64,000 nt of DNA, from assembly GCA_003339415.1 (NCBI GenBank), contig PDHQ01000044.1, positions 1 through 64,000 on the forward strand, given 5' to 3'. This DNA is from Ophiocordyceps camponoti-saundersi (nom. inval.). Its lineage: Eukaryota; Ascomycota; Sordariomycetes; Hypocreales; Ophiocordycipitaceae. A model generated the notes under the pieces. The model was not told the origin of the DNA. It saw only the letters and a list, made by a program, of their open reading frames with translations, and made no database searches. Position numbers and translations under genes: made by a program. Of the stretch, positions 30,388-43,300 are shown piece by piece. Numbering within the stretch: position 1 is the first letter of the stretch; the number at the start of each line of letters is the position of its first letter.

Positions 30388-33300
30388 TCAGATGAGGCTG
30401 TCATAATTGTCCAGCCCTGACTTTTGCTGTGTACTGCCGCTTGTCGTCGTCGTCGACCCCGTCATCTTGGTCGAAGAGCCGATGCCGCCCCAGCTGACGA
30501 CGGGATTGGCAGACGGGGGAGGGCAAAGGGGCTTGAGGATCCCTCCGCCGGCGGGTTGTGGGGGGGGCATCAGGCTCATGCCGCCGGGTGCGGGGGGAGG
30601 AGGTGCGAGACTCGACATGGACGAAAGCGAGGGGTGGATGGTGGCGGAGGCGGAAGTGGGAGCGAAGCCGAGGGGCGGCGGGGCCAGGGGCGACGTCGGC
30701 GTCGACGACGACCAGGGGTTAGCGGCGCCCGATGATGACGTCGGCCAGGTTACCGTCGCCGTCGGCGCCGCCGACAGGGAGGAGGTGGAGGAGGAGGAGG
30801 GGGGGTGGTAGCCGAGACCGCGTCCGATGGCTGGCTGGGCCGACGGCGGGCGGTAGTTTGGCACTGGCGTCGGCTGCAGGCTCGGCATCGTCGTCGGCTG
30901 CAGCGGCTGGCTGAACTGCGTGGACGAGGGCGTCAGCACGCCGAACCGACCTAGGTCCGGCGTCACGGTGCGGAAGGGGGCCGCCGTCGCCGCCTGGCTC
31001 TTGCTGCCGCCCGATACGCTGCCGCCTGTGCTGGACCAGGCGAACGACGGCGTCTGAGGCGTGCTGGACGGGGACTTGCTTTTCGCCGCCGAAGAAGACG
31101 CCGCCGGCAGCATCTCGTCCCAGCTGATGGCCCCGTTGCCGGTAGAACCGCCGCCGCCGCCGCCGCCGCCGAACGACCTTCCCTTGACGAGTGCCTCGAA
31201 ATCATTCTCGTCGGTGCCTTTGCCCGCCGCCTCGAATGCCGTGCCCGTCACGCCACCAAAGGCGAGGAAGTCGTCGTTGGGGCTGGCCGCCGGTCCTTTG
31301 GACATGGACGTCTCCTGTAGCTTCTTCGTCTGCTCGTCCTCCACCCGCCTCGACAGCGTCTTGACGAGTTCCATGAACGCCTGGAATTGCTTCAGATCCA
31401 ACAACGGCCCCAGGCTCATGCTCCAGAGTATCGGCAGGATATCCATGGCCACAAATTCGGCATCGGCCACTTGTCCGACAATTCGGAGCACGTTGAGGGC
31501 GGCGACCATGACGGCCGGTTCTTTCGTCCTAATCCCCTTGATCAGGGGCACGATCCTTTCCTGCATCGTGTACTTGTCCAGTGCGCTGGACGATGACGTC
31601 TTCCTATCCGTCCCTAGGCCGTTCAGGCCATCGTCTGCTGCCGCGTCCGCCGAACCACCGCACAGGACGACAAAAGCCTGTAGGCCACGAACTTTGATCG
31701 CCAAGCTGTTGGTCCTGCTGAAAACCGCCGCGACAACCGGGAAGAGCTCGTTCTTAATCGTGGTGAAGTCGAGAACGGGCAACACAGCAGGTAGCGTTTT
31801 TAGAGCGGCGTCTATGATGGCATGGGTTGGACACTCGATCGCCGCCAGAATAACTGGCAAGATGTCTGCTTGACGTCAGCGCCGGCCCCCTTGGGCTCAC
31901 ATCATTGCGGCTTTACTCACCGTCCTTGAATTCTTTCCCGGAGCTGTTCTCCGCCGCCACGGAGAGATGGTCAAGAAAGACCATCAGCCCTGCATCTCTG
32001 GCAGGATCCTTCTCCTGGTTTTGCTTTGCGTTGACTACGAATATTTCCTTGAGAGCCGGCCGGACCTTTTCCCCAAACGCTCGGCGCGCCGAGGGAAGCA
32101 GCTCGATGACCTTGAACACGTTTTGGAGGATCAACGACAGCAGTTCTCTGTTCTTTAGCTCTTCCAGCAATGCTGGCAGGATCTTCTTCTCCATGACTGA
32201 CTTTGGAAACGAGGGCAACACCTTAATGAGACCTCGCATGAACTGTGACTTTTCATTGGGCGTCTTCTCAGGGAAGGAATCCAGGAATCGGATGGTAGAC
32301 ACGAGGACATTGTCGAAATACTCGCTTTGCTGAAACTCCTTAGACGTCATCCGCTGGGCGGGCCGCCGAGTAATGAGCCGCGGGAGGACGTGGTTAGACA
32401 GATCTTTGGGCAATGGACGAGACGAGAGGAAACCGTTGGACGACGAGGGCGTCGTAGATGAGGAAGAAAACAACCGTCTATACGACGAGAGACTGCCGTG
32501 GCTTTCCAGAGGCGACCGGTGAGGCGAGTTGTAAAGAGCGACGCAGAGCAGCCCGAGCGTAAACATGTCTGCCGAGGGCGTCAGGCTGTTGTCCAGAACG
32601 AAGTCGGGAGAGGTGTAGTCCAGGTTCAGCTGAACGAAGCGTGGAAGCCTCGGGTCCATGTTCAAGACTTCGTGCAAGTTGATGCCCTGTATCGAGGTCG
32701 GCTTGGTTGAGTTCTCGGCGGGGCTGCAGAAAGATAGGCCCGTAATTTTCCAGTCGGACTGAGCGACGACGTCAGTTGTGCCGAGGCCACGAGTCAATCG
32801 GGGAGCAAAGCTTACCTTGGCATTGATGACGATGGCGTCGGGAGTCAAGTTTCCGTGGACGAGCCCCGCGTTCTCGTGAAGGAATTCGAGGGCCTTGCTG
32901 AGCTGTAGGAGGCCTTTCTGAATCTCCAGCTCGTCGATCTCGAGCTCCCGTCGGCGACGAATGCCGTCGTTATCTTCGGTAACGAAGCGACTGGCCCGGC
33001 CGCCGGAGCTCTCCTGCTCATCCTTTTCCTGCAGTACACTGGCCAAAGAAGCTGTCACGGCCTCTGTGACAAATTGGAGTCCGCCGCCTCGCGTCTCTTC
33101 GACCGGTTCGACGAGTTCGAGGATGCTGGGGTGTCTCAGCTTGGCGAGGCTGGAGGCCTCCTTTTTCAGGCGCTCGACGACTTCATCGACACTCCTCTTG
33201 AATGTGGATGCGCCAGAACGGCCAAGTGAGTTGCCATGGCTATCGAGTGATCTTCTGTCGAAGACGAAGACGCTGTAAGCCTTGCCCGTGGACTTCTTCT

Positions 33301-33409
33301 TGGCGTCGTATATCTTCCACGGCCCGGCGACAGATACCGAGTTGGGCGAGATGGAATAATTGCCGGTGATGTTGGTGGCCGAGATGGACTTGAGCGCCGA
33401 AGAGAACAT
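30388..33409 (-). CDS. Scy1-like (SCYL2/Ppk32) pseudokinase with HEAT-type repeats
   Basis: Membrane-traffic pseudokinase family linked to clathrin and TGN/endosome sorting. Three exons (33409-32816, 32758-31921, 31865-30388) give 969 aa. The N-terminus MFSSALKSISATNITGNYSI and WKIYDAKKKSTGKAYSVFVFD are family hallmarks. The catalytic HRD is replaced by HGNL and the DFG site by a WKITGLSF context, so kinase activity is unlikely. An alpha-helical HEAT-like region (about 330-650) follows, with ILPVILAAIECPTHAIIDAALKTLPAVLPVLD. The C-terminal 300 residues are Ser/Pro/Gly-rich and disordered. The first intron is 57 bp with no in-frame stop. Confidence 0.92.
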
Positions 33410-33822
33410 AGTGCCGTTACGGGGGGCGAGGCCACGAGGGCTTCGATACCATGTCGTTGACGGTGGTCCTTGCCGATGGTCCTTGCCCGCTTATGGTGAG
33501 GCCGCGATGCTGTCCAAGTCCAACGCGCTCCACTTGATGAGATGAGGCTTAGCTAATAATCAAAAAGAAGGCAGCGGCCGGTGTCGGAGATGGGAATGTC
33601 CTACCCTGCACCGGAGCTGGCGATGCGAAAACGCTTACCTTCGGCCTGCGATTTTCAAATCCTTTCTCGTGACCCTTGAAGAGGGTGTGTCAAGTCGGAG
33701 TCGAGCGCGAAGGCCACGTTACGGTGTCTGTTGACACGATAAATAGTCACTTCTCGCCTCGACTTTTGGGGGTGAGAGCTGGTGGGAAAGCGCTGTGATT
33801 GGCCTCAAGTCTCTCCCGCACC
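33410..33822. promoter_or_regulatory. Divergent promoter, Scy1-like / branched-chain aminotransferase
   Basis: 413 bp between two ATGs on opposite strands; no clear factor site recognised. Confidence 0.5.
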
Positions 33823-35102
33823 ATGGCCTCTTCAGCCAGTCTCAGACGCAGCGTCTTATCTACAGCCAGTTCTTCACGCCCGTTCCTTGCATGCCGGTCG
33901 TATAGTATCAAGGCCCAGGCCGCATCCGCTGCCGGGCCTGGTCACATCCTCGATGTCTCCCGACTAACCATGACGGAGACGCAACACCCGAAGCCGCTAA
34001 TGAAGCTTGAAGACCTGGTTTTTGGCAAGGAGTTTACCGGTATGTCAGGGACATCCCATGTCAATTCTTTTACTAACAAGTCGTTGCAGACCACATGCTC
34101 TCGGTAGAGTGGAATCAGAATGACGGCTGGTTGGTGCCTCGCATCACCCCCTATCAAAATCTCTCCCTGGATCCCGCCACGTGCGTCTTTCATTACGCCT
34201 TTGAGTGCTTTGAGGGCATGAAGGCGTACAAAGATGCTCATGGAAAGGTTCGACTATTTCGGCCAGATCTAAACATGGCCCGCCTCAACAAGTCGGCCGC
34301 CCGTATCGCCTTGCCCACCTTTGAGCCGACAAGCCTTGTCAAATTGATATGCAAGCTCGTCAAGCTGGATTCCCGCTTCATCCCGTCCCAGCGTGGCTAC
34401 TCACTCTATCTTCGGCCAACCATAATAGGAACGCAGAAGACTCTCGGCGTAAGCCCACCGGGCTCAGCGCTGCTCTTCGTCATCGCCTCTCCCGTGGGCC
34501 CATACTACCCGACCGGCTTCAAGGCTGTATCTCTCGAGGCTACTGACTATGCCGTCCGAGCTTGGCCTGGTGGCGTCGGTGACAAGAAGCTTGGTGCCAA
34601 CTATGCGCCCTGCATCGTACCTCAGCAGCAGGCCGCAAGCCGCGGCTTCCAGCAGAACCTGTGGCTGTCCGGTGAGGAGGAATATGTCACCGAGGTCGGT
34701 ACCATGAACATGTTTGTCGCCATCAAGAACAAGGAGACCGGTCAGCGAGAGCTTCTGACCCCTCCGCTCGACGGAACCATTCTCGAGGGCGTGACGCGGG
34801 ACTCGGTTCTGCAGCTGGCGAGGGAACGCCTTGTTCCCAAGGGCTGGGCGGTCGCCGAGCGTAAGTTTACCATGCGAGAAATCTATGAGGCTTCTCTGGA
34901 CGGCCGCCTCATGGAAGCCTTTGGATCCGGAACGGCGGCAATCGTCAGCCCGATCCGGACCATCGGCTGGAAGGGTGAGAGGGTCAACTGCGGCTTGAAG
35001 GAGAGCGAGGAGACGGGCGAGATTGCTTCGAAAATGAAGAACTGGATAGAGGCCATACAATACGGAGAAGAGGAGCATGACTGGAGCTACAAGGTTGATT
35101 AA
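33823..35102 (+). CDS. Branched-chain amino acid aminotransferase, mitochondrial
   Basis: PLP-dependent transamination of Leu, Ile and Val with 2-oxoglutarate. Two exons (33823-34039, 34090-35102; 50-bp intron joining FT|DHML) give 409 aa. The N-terminus MASSASLRRSVLSTASSSRP is rich in Arg, Ser and Ala and lacks acids, a typical matrix presequence. Class IV aminotransferase motifs: PYQNLSLDPATCVFHYAFECFEGMKAY, YLRPTIIGT, the PLP-lysine region AWPGGVGDKKLGANYAPC, EVGTMNMFV, PPLDGTILEGVTRDS and EAFGSGTAAIVSPI. It is divergent from the Scy1-like gene across 413 bp. Confidence 0.96.
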
Positions 35103-35339
35103 AGAGTTCATGAGGGCCTTGATTACAGAGCATTGGAAACGCATGACAAAAGTTCTAGAAGTCAATAGAAAACATGTCAATTGATTTCATCCATATAAGA
35201 TTCTAGACTCTCATTCGCAATAGTCGGCTGTGTCTCTACAAGGAAACAAAAGGAAAAGGTGAAGAGGGAAAGTGCCAGAAGCATGAAGACTAATTGGTAA
35301 TTGGCCGGATCGATCCAGTTCAAAACGTCCACCTCATGT

Positions 35340-35776
35340 TTATTCCTTATCTCGAGGCTGCGTCGGTGACGGGTCGGGCAGGATACCCTCGGCCTCTAAT
35401 CTCCGGCGAGCTTCCTCGAGAGCCCATGTAGAGACGCTGCGTCGAGAAAGAAAGCACAAAAAAATCAGTGTGTGTGTGTCCCGGCGCTTGTTGGAGCAAG
35501 GACTAACGTCGTATCGGGCTTATACACCCAGGCAACACCGGTGGCTAACAAGCTGCCGGCGAAGATGTAAAAAGGCCACTCCCAGCCTTCAGGCTCATGC
35601 TTCTCGCCAGGCTTGATTCCCCAGAGCCAGCCGCCGGGGGGGTCGAACTGAGACTCGTTACTGTGGCCGCCGCCCCTGTGTTGGGGGGAAAGGGAAAAGG
35701 AGCGCGGGGTGGCGACGGGCTGACGAAGGGACCTCACGGCCCGTAGAGGCGCGTGGGCGTGCCGAATGAGGGCCAT
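35340..35776 (-). CDS. NADH:ubiquinone oxidoreductase ESSS (NDUFB11-type) subunit
   Basis: Accessory membrane-arm subunit of respiratory complex I. Two exons (35776-35508, 35436-35340; 71-bp intron) give 121 aa. MALIRHAHAPLRAVRSLRQP is a likely mitochondrial presequence. The family block is FDPPGGWLWGIKPGEKHEPEGWE, then one membrane span (WPFYIFAGSLLATGVAWVY) and, after the junction, TWALEEARRRLEAEGILPDP. An in-frame upstream Met (35965) would add 63 residues of low-complexity sequence and is not preferred. Confidence 0.9.
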
Positions 35777-36598
35777 CGATTCGTCCTTAGGGGTCGGATC
35801 GGTAGAGGAGAACGGCGGGCGAGGGCGGTAGGATATGAGGTGTCGGTGAGATGCTGATTGAGGGGGAGAAAGGGAAGAGACGCAGTGCGGTCTGGAAATG
35901 GGCCGGTAGGAGGTATGCAGTGACTTCGAAGTGGGAGTAAGACTGAAGTGAGTAATCAGTGTCACGTGAGAATCTATGCCGAAGATCGGACAGCGGTCAC
36001 ATGACGAGCTTTATTGGAGGTGGCTGATGACGGAGGAGGCTTCTTCCTCGTTCAACATTCATGCATGCATGTGAGTGCTGTATCATATGTATGTGGTTGC
36101 TTGGAGTATGTTTGTATGAAGAAGCCGACGAAGAAGGAACAGAAGGAGACATTAAATAGTCAAGAAAAACAGCATCGTCGTCATTCATCTTCAGCTTCCT
36201 TCTCCCGCGCGAACTCACCAGCCCGCAATCCGGTCGCGAAGAATGCCTCGGAAGCCGTCTGTTCTTCCTTGCGTATCGCCATCGCATGCTAACAAGCGCA
36301 ACGTCAGACTCAGAGCGCAACAGGGTTCGCGTATGCCGGGAAGGACCGTGACAGATTGGTGCCGTCTGTTGCAGGTGCCGCTATAGTCAGTGGTCGGTCG
36401 CAGAGGCTCCTCCCTCCCTCCCTGCTACTACAGAATCCGCTGTCATCGGACGATTATGCGACGCTGTGGGCCCTTGGTTTCGTTCTTCTCGTCGCGCGAT
36501 TCAGGGTCCAGAGCCTTCTGCTTGCTCTTCCTCGACACCGTTCAACGCTTGGTAGCCTCGCATGTTCTACTTCTCGAAGCTCCGATGCGACGACCAGA
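35777..36598. promoter_or_regulatory. Divergent region, ESSS subunit / Bre4-like gene
   Basis: 822 bp; includes CATG/TATG repeats near 36060-36095. An in-frame extension of the Bre4-like ORF (36356-36598) is judged non-coding. Confidence 0.45.
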
Positions 36599-39500
36599 AT
36601 GTCCGACCAGACCTCACACTTCCGCCGACGGCAGCGGCCGACGCTCGACCCCAGCGCTTTCCTCGAGCCCGTCTCCCCTCCGCCGACCAGCCGTCGCAGC
36701 TCTACTCATAGCATCGCCCAGCTCGATCATATGGTCTCCGACAAGATTGACACGGAGACGTATGGCGTGTCGGAGCTTCGCGATGGCTTCTTCGACGCAA
36801 TGTTCCTCAGACCCTCGCCGTTGTTCGCGGCCGACCTCCTACAGGACTCCGCCGACACGCTCCCCGCGGGCTTCGACAAGGCTTCTCCTCTGACTTTGCG
36901 TCGCTTCTTCCCGAGAGAGCGCCAGGAGTTGGTTTCCGTTGTAAGGCGCGTTACTACCACGCGCGCCGGAATCCGGTTACTGAAATCCTTCGCCGCCTTC
37001 TTCGTCGCCTACGTGCTGTGCCTCGTCCCCGCTGTCCGCGACTGGCTCGGCCGCTACTACTACTTCATGGTCGTATCCGTCATCGTCAACCACCCGGCGA
37101 GGTCTTTGGGGTCTCAGCTCGACGGCGCGGCCCTTACTGTCGTGGGTGCCGCCTGTGGACTTGGCTGGGGTGCTCTCGGCCTCCTGCTGTCTACGTCTAC
37201 GGCGGCTGCGCGGATAGGCTACGGAGGCATATTGGCTCTGTTTATAGCCCTTTTCATGGCCTCAATCTCCCTGACACGAGCATTCTTCATCCGTTTCTAC
37301 CAGGCCATCCAGTCCGCCGGCCTCGCCATCATCTTCGCCACCCTGGCTGAGACTGGCAGTCGCCGGATTGAGTGGGACAAGCTGCGCGACTACGGCCTCT
37401 CTTGGTTGTGCGGACAGGTCATCGCCTTGATAATCAACTGCGTCGTTTGTCCCGATGCAGGTGCGAGAGATCTGGCCACGACTTTTCACGCCGCTTTTGA
37501 CGTCATGCTCGTAAGTGTGCGCTGGTTTGTGAAGCGCAAGACCTCGTGACTGATCATGTGTCGCAGGAGGCCCTCGATGCCTCGAGTTGCCGAGACCGTC
37601 GGCTTCGTCGGCGCCTAACGCGATCGTTTGTCGACCTGTCGCAAGCATGCCGCGACATGAGAATCGACATTACTGTGACTCGCTTCCGGCCGGACGACGT
37701 CGGCGACCTGCGCAACCTGATGCAGGCCGTCATCCGGGCTCTTCTTACCCTCAAGGCCGATACCTACCTATTCAAGCACGCGCCATCCGATCAAGATGTC
37801 ACTATCACGGTGGAGGAGCCTGTTCCTGGGATCCTGGACACCGCCGTGACTGCGGCCTTGTCTCCTCGCCACGAAAACCTGAGCCATCGTGCCATTGAGG
37901 AGCTCGGCCATCGGACCAAAGACATGCTCTCATGCATGTCCGAAAGCGTGCGGCGTTGCGATGCTGCCGTGATGGATCTGAGCGGATATCGCAAAAATCT
38001 CGGTCCCGAGCCGGACGTCTCGTCCGAGATGCTGCCGGCCAACGAAAAGCTCGGGCAGGCAAAGGCCGCCTTCGATGCTGTGGAATCGAGCCTCATCGAG
38101 TCTGAGGAGCACCTGCCGGAGTCTTCCATACAGGATGGTGACGTCGTCCAGCTCTTCGTCTTCGCTCGCCACGTCCGCGAAGCTGCGTCCGCCGTCGAGT
38201 GTCTGGTGGACAAGGTTCAGGTGATGCAGCAGACGTCTGGCTGGCCTCGACCTCATCTACCGTCCTATCCGTTCGGCAAAGCTCTTCACCGCACCAACGC
38301 TCAGACGCGACATGATCGTGGAGGGGTCACGGCCGGTTCATACCACGTCACCTTTGAGGAGATAGGTCGCTTACTCGATAAGATGAAGTCGTCTGATCAC
38401 GAGCCGATGCCGCGAGAACCGTTAGGTGAGGGAAACGAGCTTCGCTTGGAGACTCTGGAGTCGCACACTTCGCTGGACGTCAGTACCGATCCGGCGAAGA
38501 CGGGTCGGCTGCGATATAGGATCTGGCGCGTCCTCAACCGTCTCCAAGGCTTCGAAAGCAGATACGCCTTCAAGGTCTGCCTCGTCACCGGCCTGCTTTC
38601 CATCCCGGCGTATCTGGAATGGGATCGTAGCTGGTGGGACAGGTATGAGTGCTGGTGGGCCGTCTCCATCAGCTGGCTCGCCATGCATCCCAGGGTCGGC
38701 GGCAACGTCCAGGATCTCTTCATCAGGGGATTCATGGCTGTCCTCGGCGCTGCGTGGAGCGCCGCGGCGTATGCGGCTGGCAACGGCAACCCCTATGTCA
38801 TGGCAGCTTTCGCCGCCGTTTACATGCTGCCCATGCTGTTTCGCTTCACGCAGAGTTCACATCCGGTGAGTCGGGCGCGCACCTCAGGACAGTGTCAGGG
38901 GGGGAAACAAAACTGACGCCTTCTTCTTCTGATGCCAGCGGTCCGGCTTGATTGGCTGCCTGTCCTTTACCGTCATCTCTCTCAGACTCCAGATAGAAAG
39001 CAAAGGCACCTCTCCGACGCTGCTCGCCGTGTACAGCGGCGTCGCGTTTCTGATTGGTGCCACGGTGCCCGTCGTCGTCAATTGGGTTCTGTGGCCTTTT
39101 GTGGCCAGACACGAGTTAAGACGGGGACTGTCGTCCATGATGTTCTTCATGAGCGTCATATACCGCAGTGAGACTCGTCAACCCTTCGGTACGAGCTTTG
39201 GCGGCTGGCTGACGCCCCTGAGCAGGTGTCGTGGCGAGATACGTCTACTTCTACGAGGGAAAAGAACCGACGCCGAAAGACGTGCAGAGGTCCGAGATGC
39301 TTGAAGGGCGCCTTCGGGAAGGTTTCGTTCGCATCAGGCAGCTCCTGGTAAGACGCGCTTCGCATCTTCAGTCTTTCTCTCGGCCTCATCTCACACTGTC
39401 CCTCGCAGCTTCTCACGCAAAAGGAGGTCCGCCTCCGGGCTCCCTTCGATCCCCTCCCCTACTCGGCCCTCGCCGACTCGTGCGAGCGCTTCTTCGATTA

Positions 39501-40171
39501 CCTCGTCGCCGTCCGCCAGTCGGCCTTGTTCTACAACCCGGACTACATCCGCGACACACCGGAAGCGGCAGAGCAGCTGCTCGGCTACCGTCGCGACGCC
39601 GTGGCCACTATCCTGAGTAACCTGTACATACTCGCCGGCGCGCTCCGGTCTAAGCGCAAGGTTCCCGTGAGTGGTTTTTTCTTTCCCCTTTTCCTTCCTT
39701 TTTTTCTCTCTCTGTCTCTTTCATACACACACACACAGACACATACATGCATACATACGTCAAACCTCTTCACGTCCGAGAAAGCCCACGTAACTGACGC
39801 TCATCAACTCTGGAATATAAAAAGCGCTACCTCCCCAACGCCGCCGCAGCCCGCAGAAGGCTCCTCATCAAAAACGCCGAAGTCGACCAGCAGATGTCCA
39901 GGTCCGACCACGACACCGACGCAGAGTGGCACAAGCGCTGGAGCGACATCTATCGATACTCGTACAACGAGAGCCTCACCGGTTGCGTCGCTCAGCTGGA
40001 GGAGCTCGAGAAGCTCACCAAGCTCATCGTTGGTGAACAGGGGTAAGTAAAGATGAGAGGATGACGAAGCGCCCCGATACAACCTCTTCGCCATCCCTCC
40101 CCCTGTTTATCTCTCTTCTCTTCTCTTGATCGCTGACGACGCCTTATAGTTTGGGAGAGTATAGGGACTAG
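36599..40171 (+). CDS. Bre4-like multi-pass membrane protein (ArAE_2_N / DUF2421 architecture)
   Basis: Predicted transporter of the aromatic-acid-exporter-like superfamily, related to yeast Bre4 (brefeldin A sensitivity). Seven exons (36599-37510, 37567-38865, 38939-39167, 39226-39347, 39409-39666, 39825-40042, 40150-40171) give 1019 aa. The first half has a cluster of about six spans (SFAAFFVAYVLCLVPAV, YYYFMVVSVIVNHPARSLGSQLDGA, GGILALFIALFMASISL). A charged cytosolic region of about 330 residues follows, then a second cluster (VCLVTGLLSIPAYL, AVLGAAWSAAAYAAGNG, AVYSGVAFLIGATVPVVVNWVLWPF) and a helical C-terminal DUF2421 domain. The last coding exon is 22 nt. ATG 36599 is preferred over 36356 because the added 81 residues look non-coding. 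Cargo unknown. Confidence 0.88.
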
Positions 40172-40383
40172 CTTCAGTCCAGTTTCCAAGAAGCTTCATT
40201 GGATACCTACCTTTGTCAATGGCCGACATGTATTCATATGCAACTACTTATACCCGAGTCATGTTCCGTGGAGAGGAGGGATAGAGAAGTTGTTAGTGGT
40301 TATGCCTCAATCATAGTATATCCATATCATGCCCCCTTATCATGCCGTAAAAGTAAACCATTCCTTTGAACGCCCCCCTCCTT

Positions 40384-43300
40384 TCAAACAATCATACAAT
40401 CGTCACCACCCATCATGTCGGCCAGAATATTCCTCGTAATCGGTTTCCCCTTCAGAAGCACCTTGTCGCTCATCCTCGCCCTCTTCGGCGACGGCCGACA
40501 ATTCTCCTTGTCCGCGCTCTTCGCCGGCGATTTCCTCTTCGTCTTAGTTGGCGATGACAGGCAACAAGGAGAAGGAACTTTTGCTCGGATGGGCGAGGGC
40601 AAAGCCGACGACGACAAAGACTCCTCTTCGAAGTGGTGAGCGTCCATGGCGTCGGCCGGCAAGTCGTACACCCAATCTCGGCTCTCCATCAGGGCGACGA
40701 ACTTGCCGAGCATGCTGCCGCCGGCGTGTTCGAGCGTGCTCTTGCTGCCGACGACGAGGAGCTTCGTCTTGGCCCGGGTGAAGGCGACGTTGATGCGTCG
40801 CCAGTCGCGGAGAAGGTCGCCGATGTTGTGCGCGTCGTTGCAGCGGACGAGGCTGAGGACGATGACGTCCTTGTCGCGGCCCTGAAAGCGGTCCGTCGTG
40901 TGCATCTCGACGCCGGGCTGACCCCTGAGCCGATCCTTGAGGAGCCCCAGCTGGGCGCGATAGTGCGTCATGACGCCCACTTCGTCCACCGGCACGCCCG
41001 TTGCGAGTAGGGCCTCGACCAGCTGGCCGACAATGCGCACCTCGGAGCGGTTGACGATGCGCTTGCCCTGGGCCTCCTCGTGAACGGCGGGCCGGAGCGT
41101 GTCCGTGTTGATGAAGCGAACCCGCGCCTCGCCGTCGATGAGGTCGTACAGCCAGCACCGCGACGGCGCCGGTCCCGTGCAGAACGACCGCGCCGTGCCT
41201 TGTCGCTGAAAGAGTGAGGCGGCGTCTTGGTGGTGGAAGCGCCGCAGGGCGCCCATGGACGGCACATGGAGCTTCTGCTTGCGGAGGGCCTCGTAGCCGC
41301 ATCGTAGCTTGCCACCGTAAATCAGGGTGTTGCTCAGGGTCATGATATCCTCGCACATGCGGTATTGATGCTCCAGGTTGACTACCGACTTCGGGTGGGC
41401 GTCGGACAGTAGCTTGAAGAGGCTCACGTCCAGCCCACCCTCACGTGCCTCCTCATTCTTCACCACCGGAGGCAGCTGGTTGTGGTCGCCGACGAGGACG
41501 AAGGCGTTGGCCATACGGATGGGCCCGGCACAGATGGGAAGCGTGATCTGCGACGCCTCGTCCACGATACAATAGTCAAAGGAGCGCTCGAGGAATAGGG
41601 GGTGGTTGATGCCGAGACAGGTCGTGGCCACTACAGGTGTCCCGTGCCAGGCCTCGCGGATATCCTCATACGTCTTCCTGGGGTGTACCGCCAGGCGGGC
41701 AAAGTCCTGGACTCCGGGATGGATCTTGGCCGGGGTGCCGAGCCGGAGGATTGGGATGTCGTCAGACCTCAGCTTCAGTAGGATGTTGTCGACGGCCGTG
41801 TGCGTATGCGACGTCAGCAGCACACTTTTGCCCTGCGACGTCAGCGCGCGGATGATGTGCGCAATCGTCGTCGTCTTGCCGGTCCCGGGCATGCCCAGCA
41901 CCAGGGCGTAGTCGCGCGCACTCATCACCTTGTGGATGGCCTTCCGCTGATCGACGTTGAGGCTATCGCCGTCCGCGAGGCCGTACTGCGTCGGCTCCTC
42001 CTTGAACCGCGGCGGCTCCAGGTCAACAACCAGCCTTCGCATCTTCGCCGCCGCCGGTACGTCATTGGCCATCATCTGCACCAGGTTGTTTCTGACGGTG
42101 GCCATGCCGTTACTGAATTCGTCCTTGTCCAACCGATAGCGGATCGGGACCTCTTCGACCTTGGTCTTGGCCTCTGGCTGCACCTCCATGATGCTCGCAA
42201 ACACCTGATTGTTGGTATCGTCAAATCCGGGTTGCCGAATGCGCGCGTTGTGAAGCCGCCTGTCCACAGCGACACTGATCTTGTGCTTTCGCACCGACGT
42301 CACGTAACCAATGGCCAAGGCGAAATGGCCCTCCTCGTCTGACACCACGATTGGTTCGCCTACTGACAGCTCAGACTCTAGAAAGGAGAATTTGGGCTGA
42401 GGAAGTCGCTTCACAAAGTTGTAATGAAAGCGGTTGATGCGTCCGGCCGCCGCCTCCGAGGCTGATCCTTCTTCGATGACGACGTCGGCGAAGCATCGTG
42501 ACTTCTTCTCCCGCTCACCGCTCGTCATCGTCCACAACTCCCTCTTCGTCTTCTGTCCCTCCTTTTCCTCTTTCGTCAACAAGTTCTCCCATCTGACAAA
42601 GAACTCGCGGTGGGATGGCGTCAGATGCTTGACGAGCTCGTCAAACTTGTCATCCATGCCGCTTGACTCTGCGTCGCCCTCATCCGCCAGCCGGTGGTAA
42701 ATGAAACACGACGTCTTGGCGTAGCATCTTCCGCAGACGTGCTTGCTCTTGAGCATCGGGGGAAGCTGAACGCTACGCTCTCGGATATGGCAGGCCAACT
42801 GGTTCCGCTGCATAATCATATGTTGCAGCTCATGCCGCACAGCCGGGATGCGTATCGTCTTGGACGTCTCCATGTAATAGAGGACGCCGTAGGCGATGTC
42901 GATGTCGTACCGGTCGCCGAGCAGTAGGGTGTAGAGCGCCGTCTGCGCCATGTGACTGCTGCTGGCGCGTTTCCCCGTCTTCACCTCGAACGGAACTGTG
43001 AGGGTCTGCTTCTCCTTTCCATCTGCCATCACAACCTCGACAGTCGCGTCGATATTCCCTTTTAGTCCGTACATCGGTGACCAGACATGTTCCTCAATAT
43101 CGAGAAGCTTCCTCACGGCCATTGTTGCCGTCTTGCCGTTTCGGTCCTCCACCATCGCATCGGCCTAGACGACTGTCAGCCCATCATATAGCGTCTCGGA
43201 TGGAAGACCATGCGTACCTTGGGGGCTGCAGACACAAATGCCTTCGCCCAGTAGCTCAGCTCCGTCATCTTCGACATCAGATGCTCTGTCGCGGCCGCGA

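Noticed and set aside
31061..31873. 270-codon plus-strand frame
   Set aside because: Antisense of the third exon of the Scy1-like gene.
36356..36598. N-terminal extension of the Bre4-like protein
   Set aside because: 81 residues of Ser/Leu/Arg-rich sequence unlike the family; the later Met is a better start.
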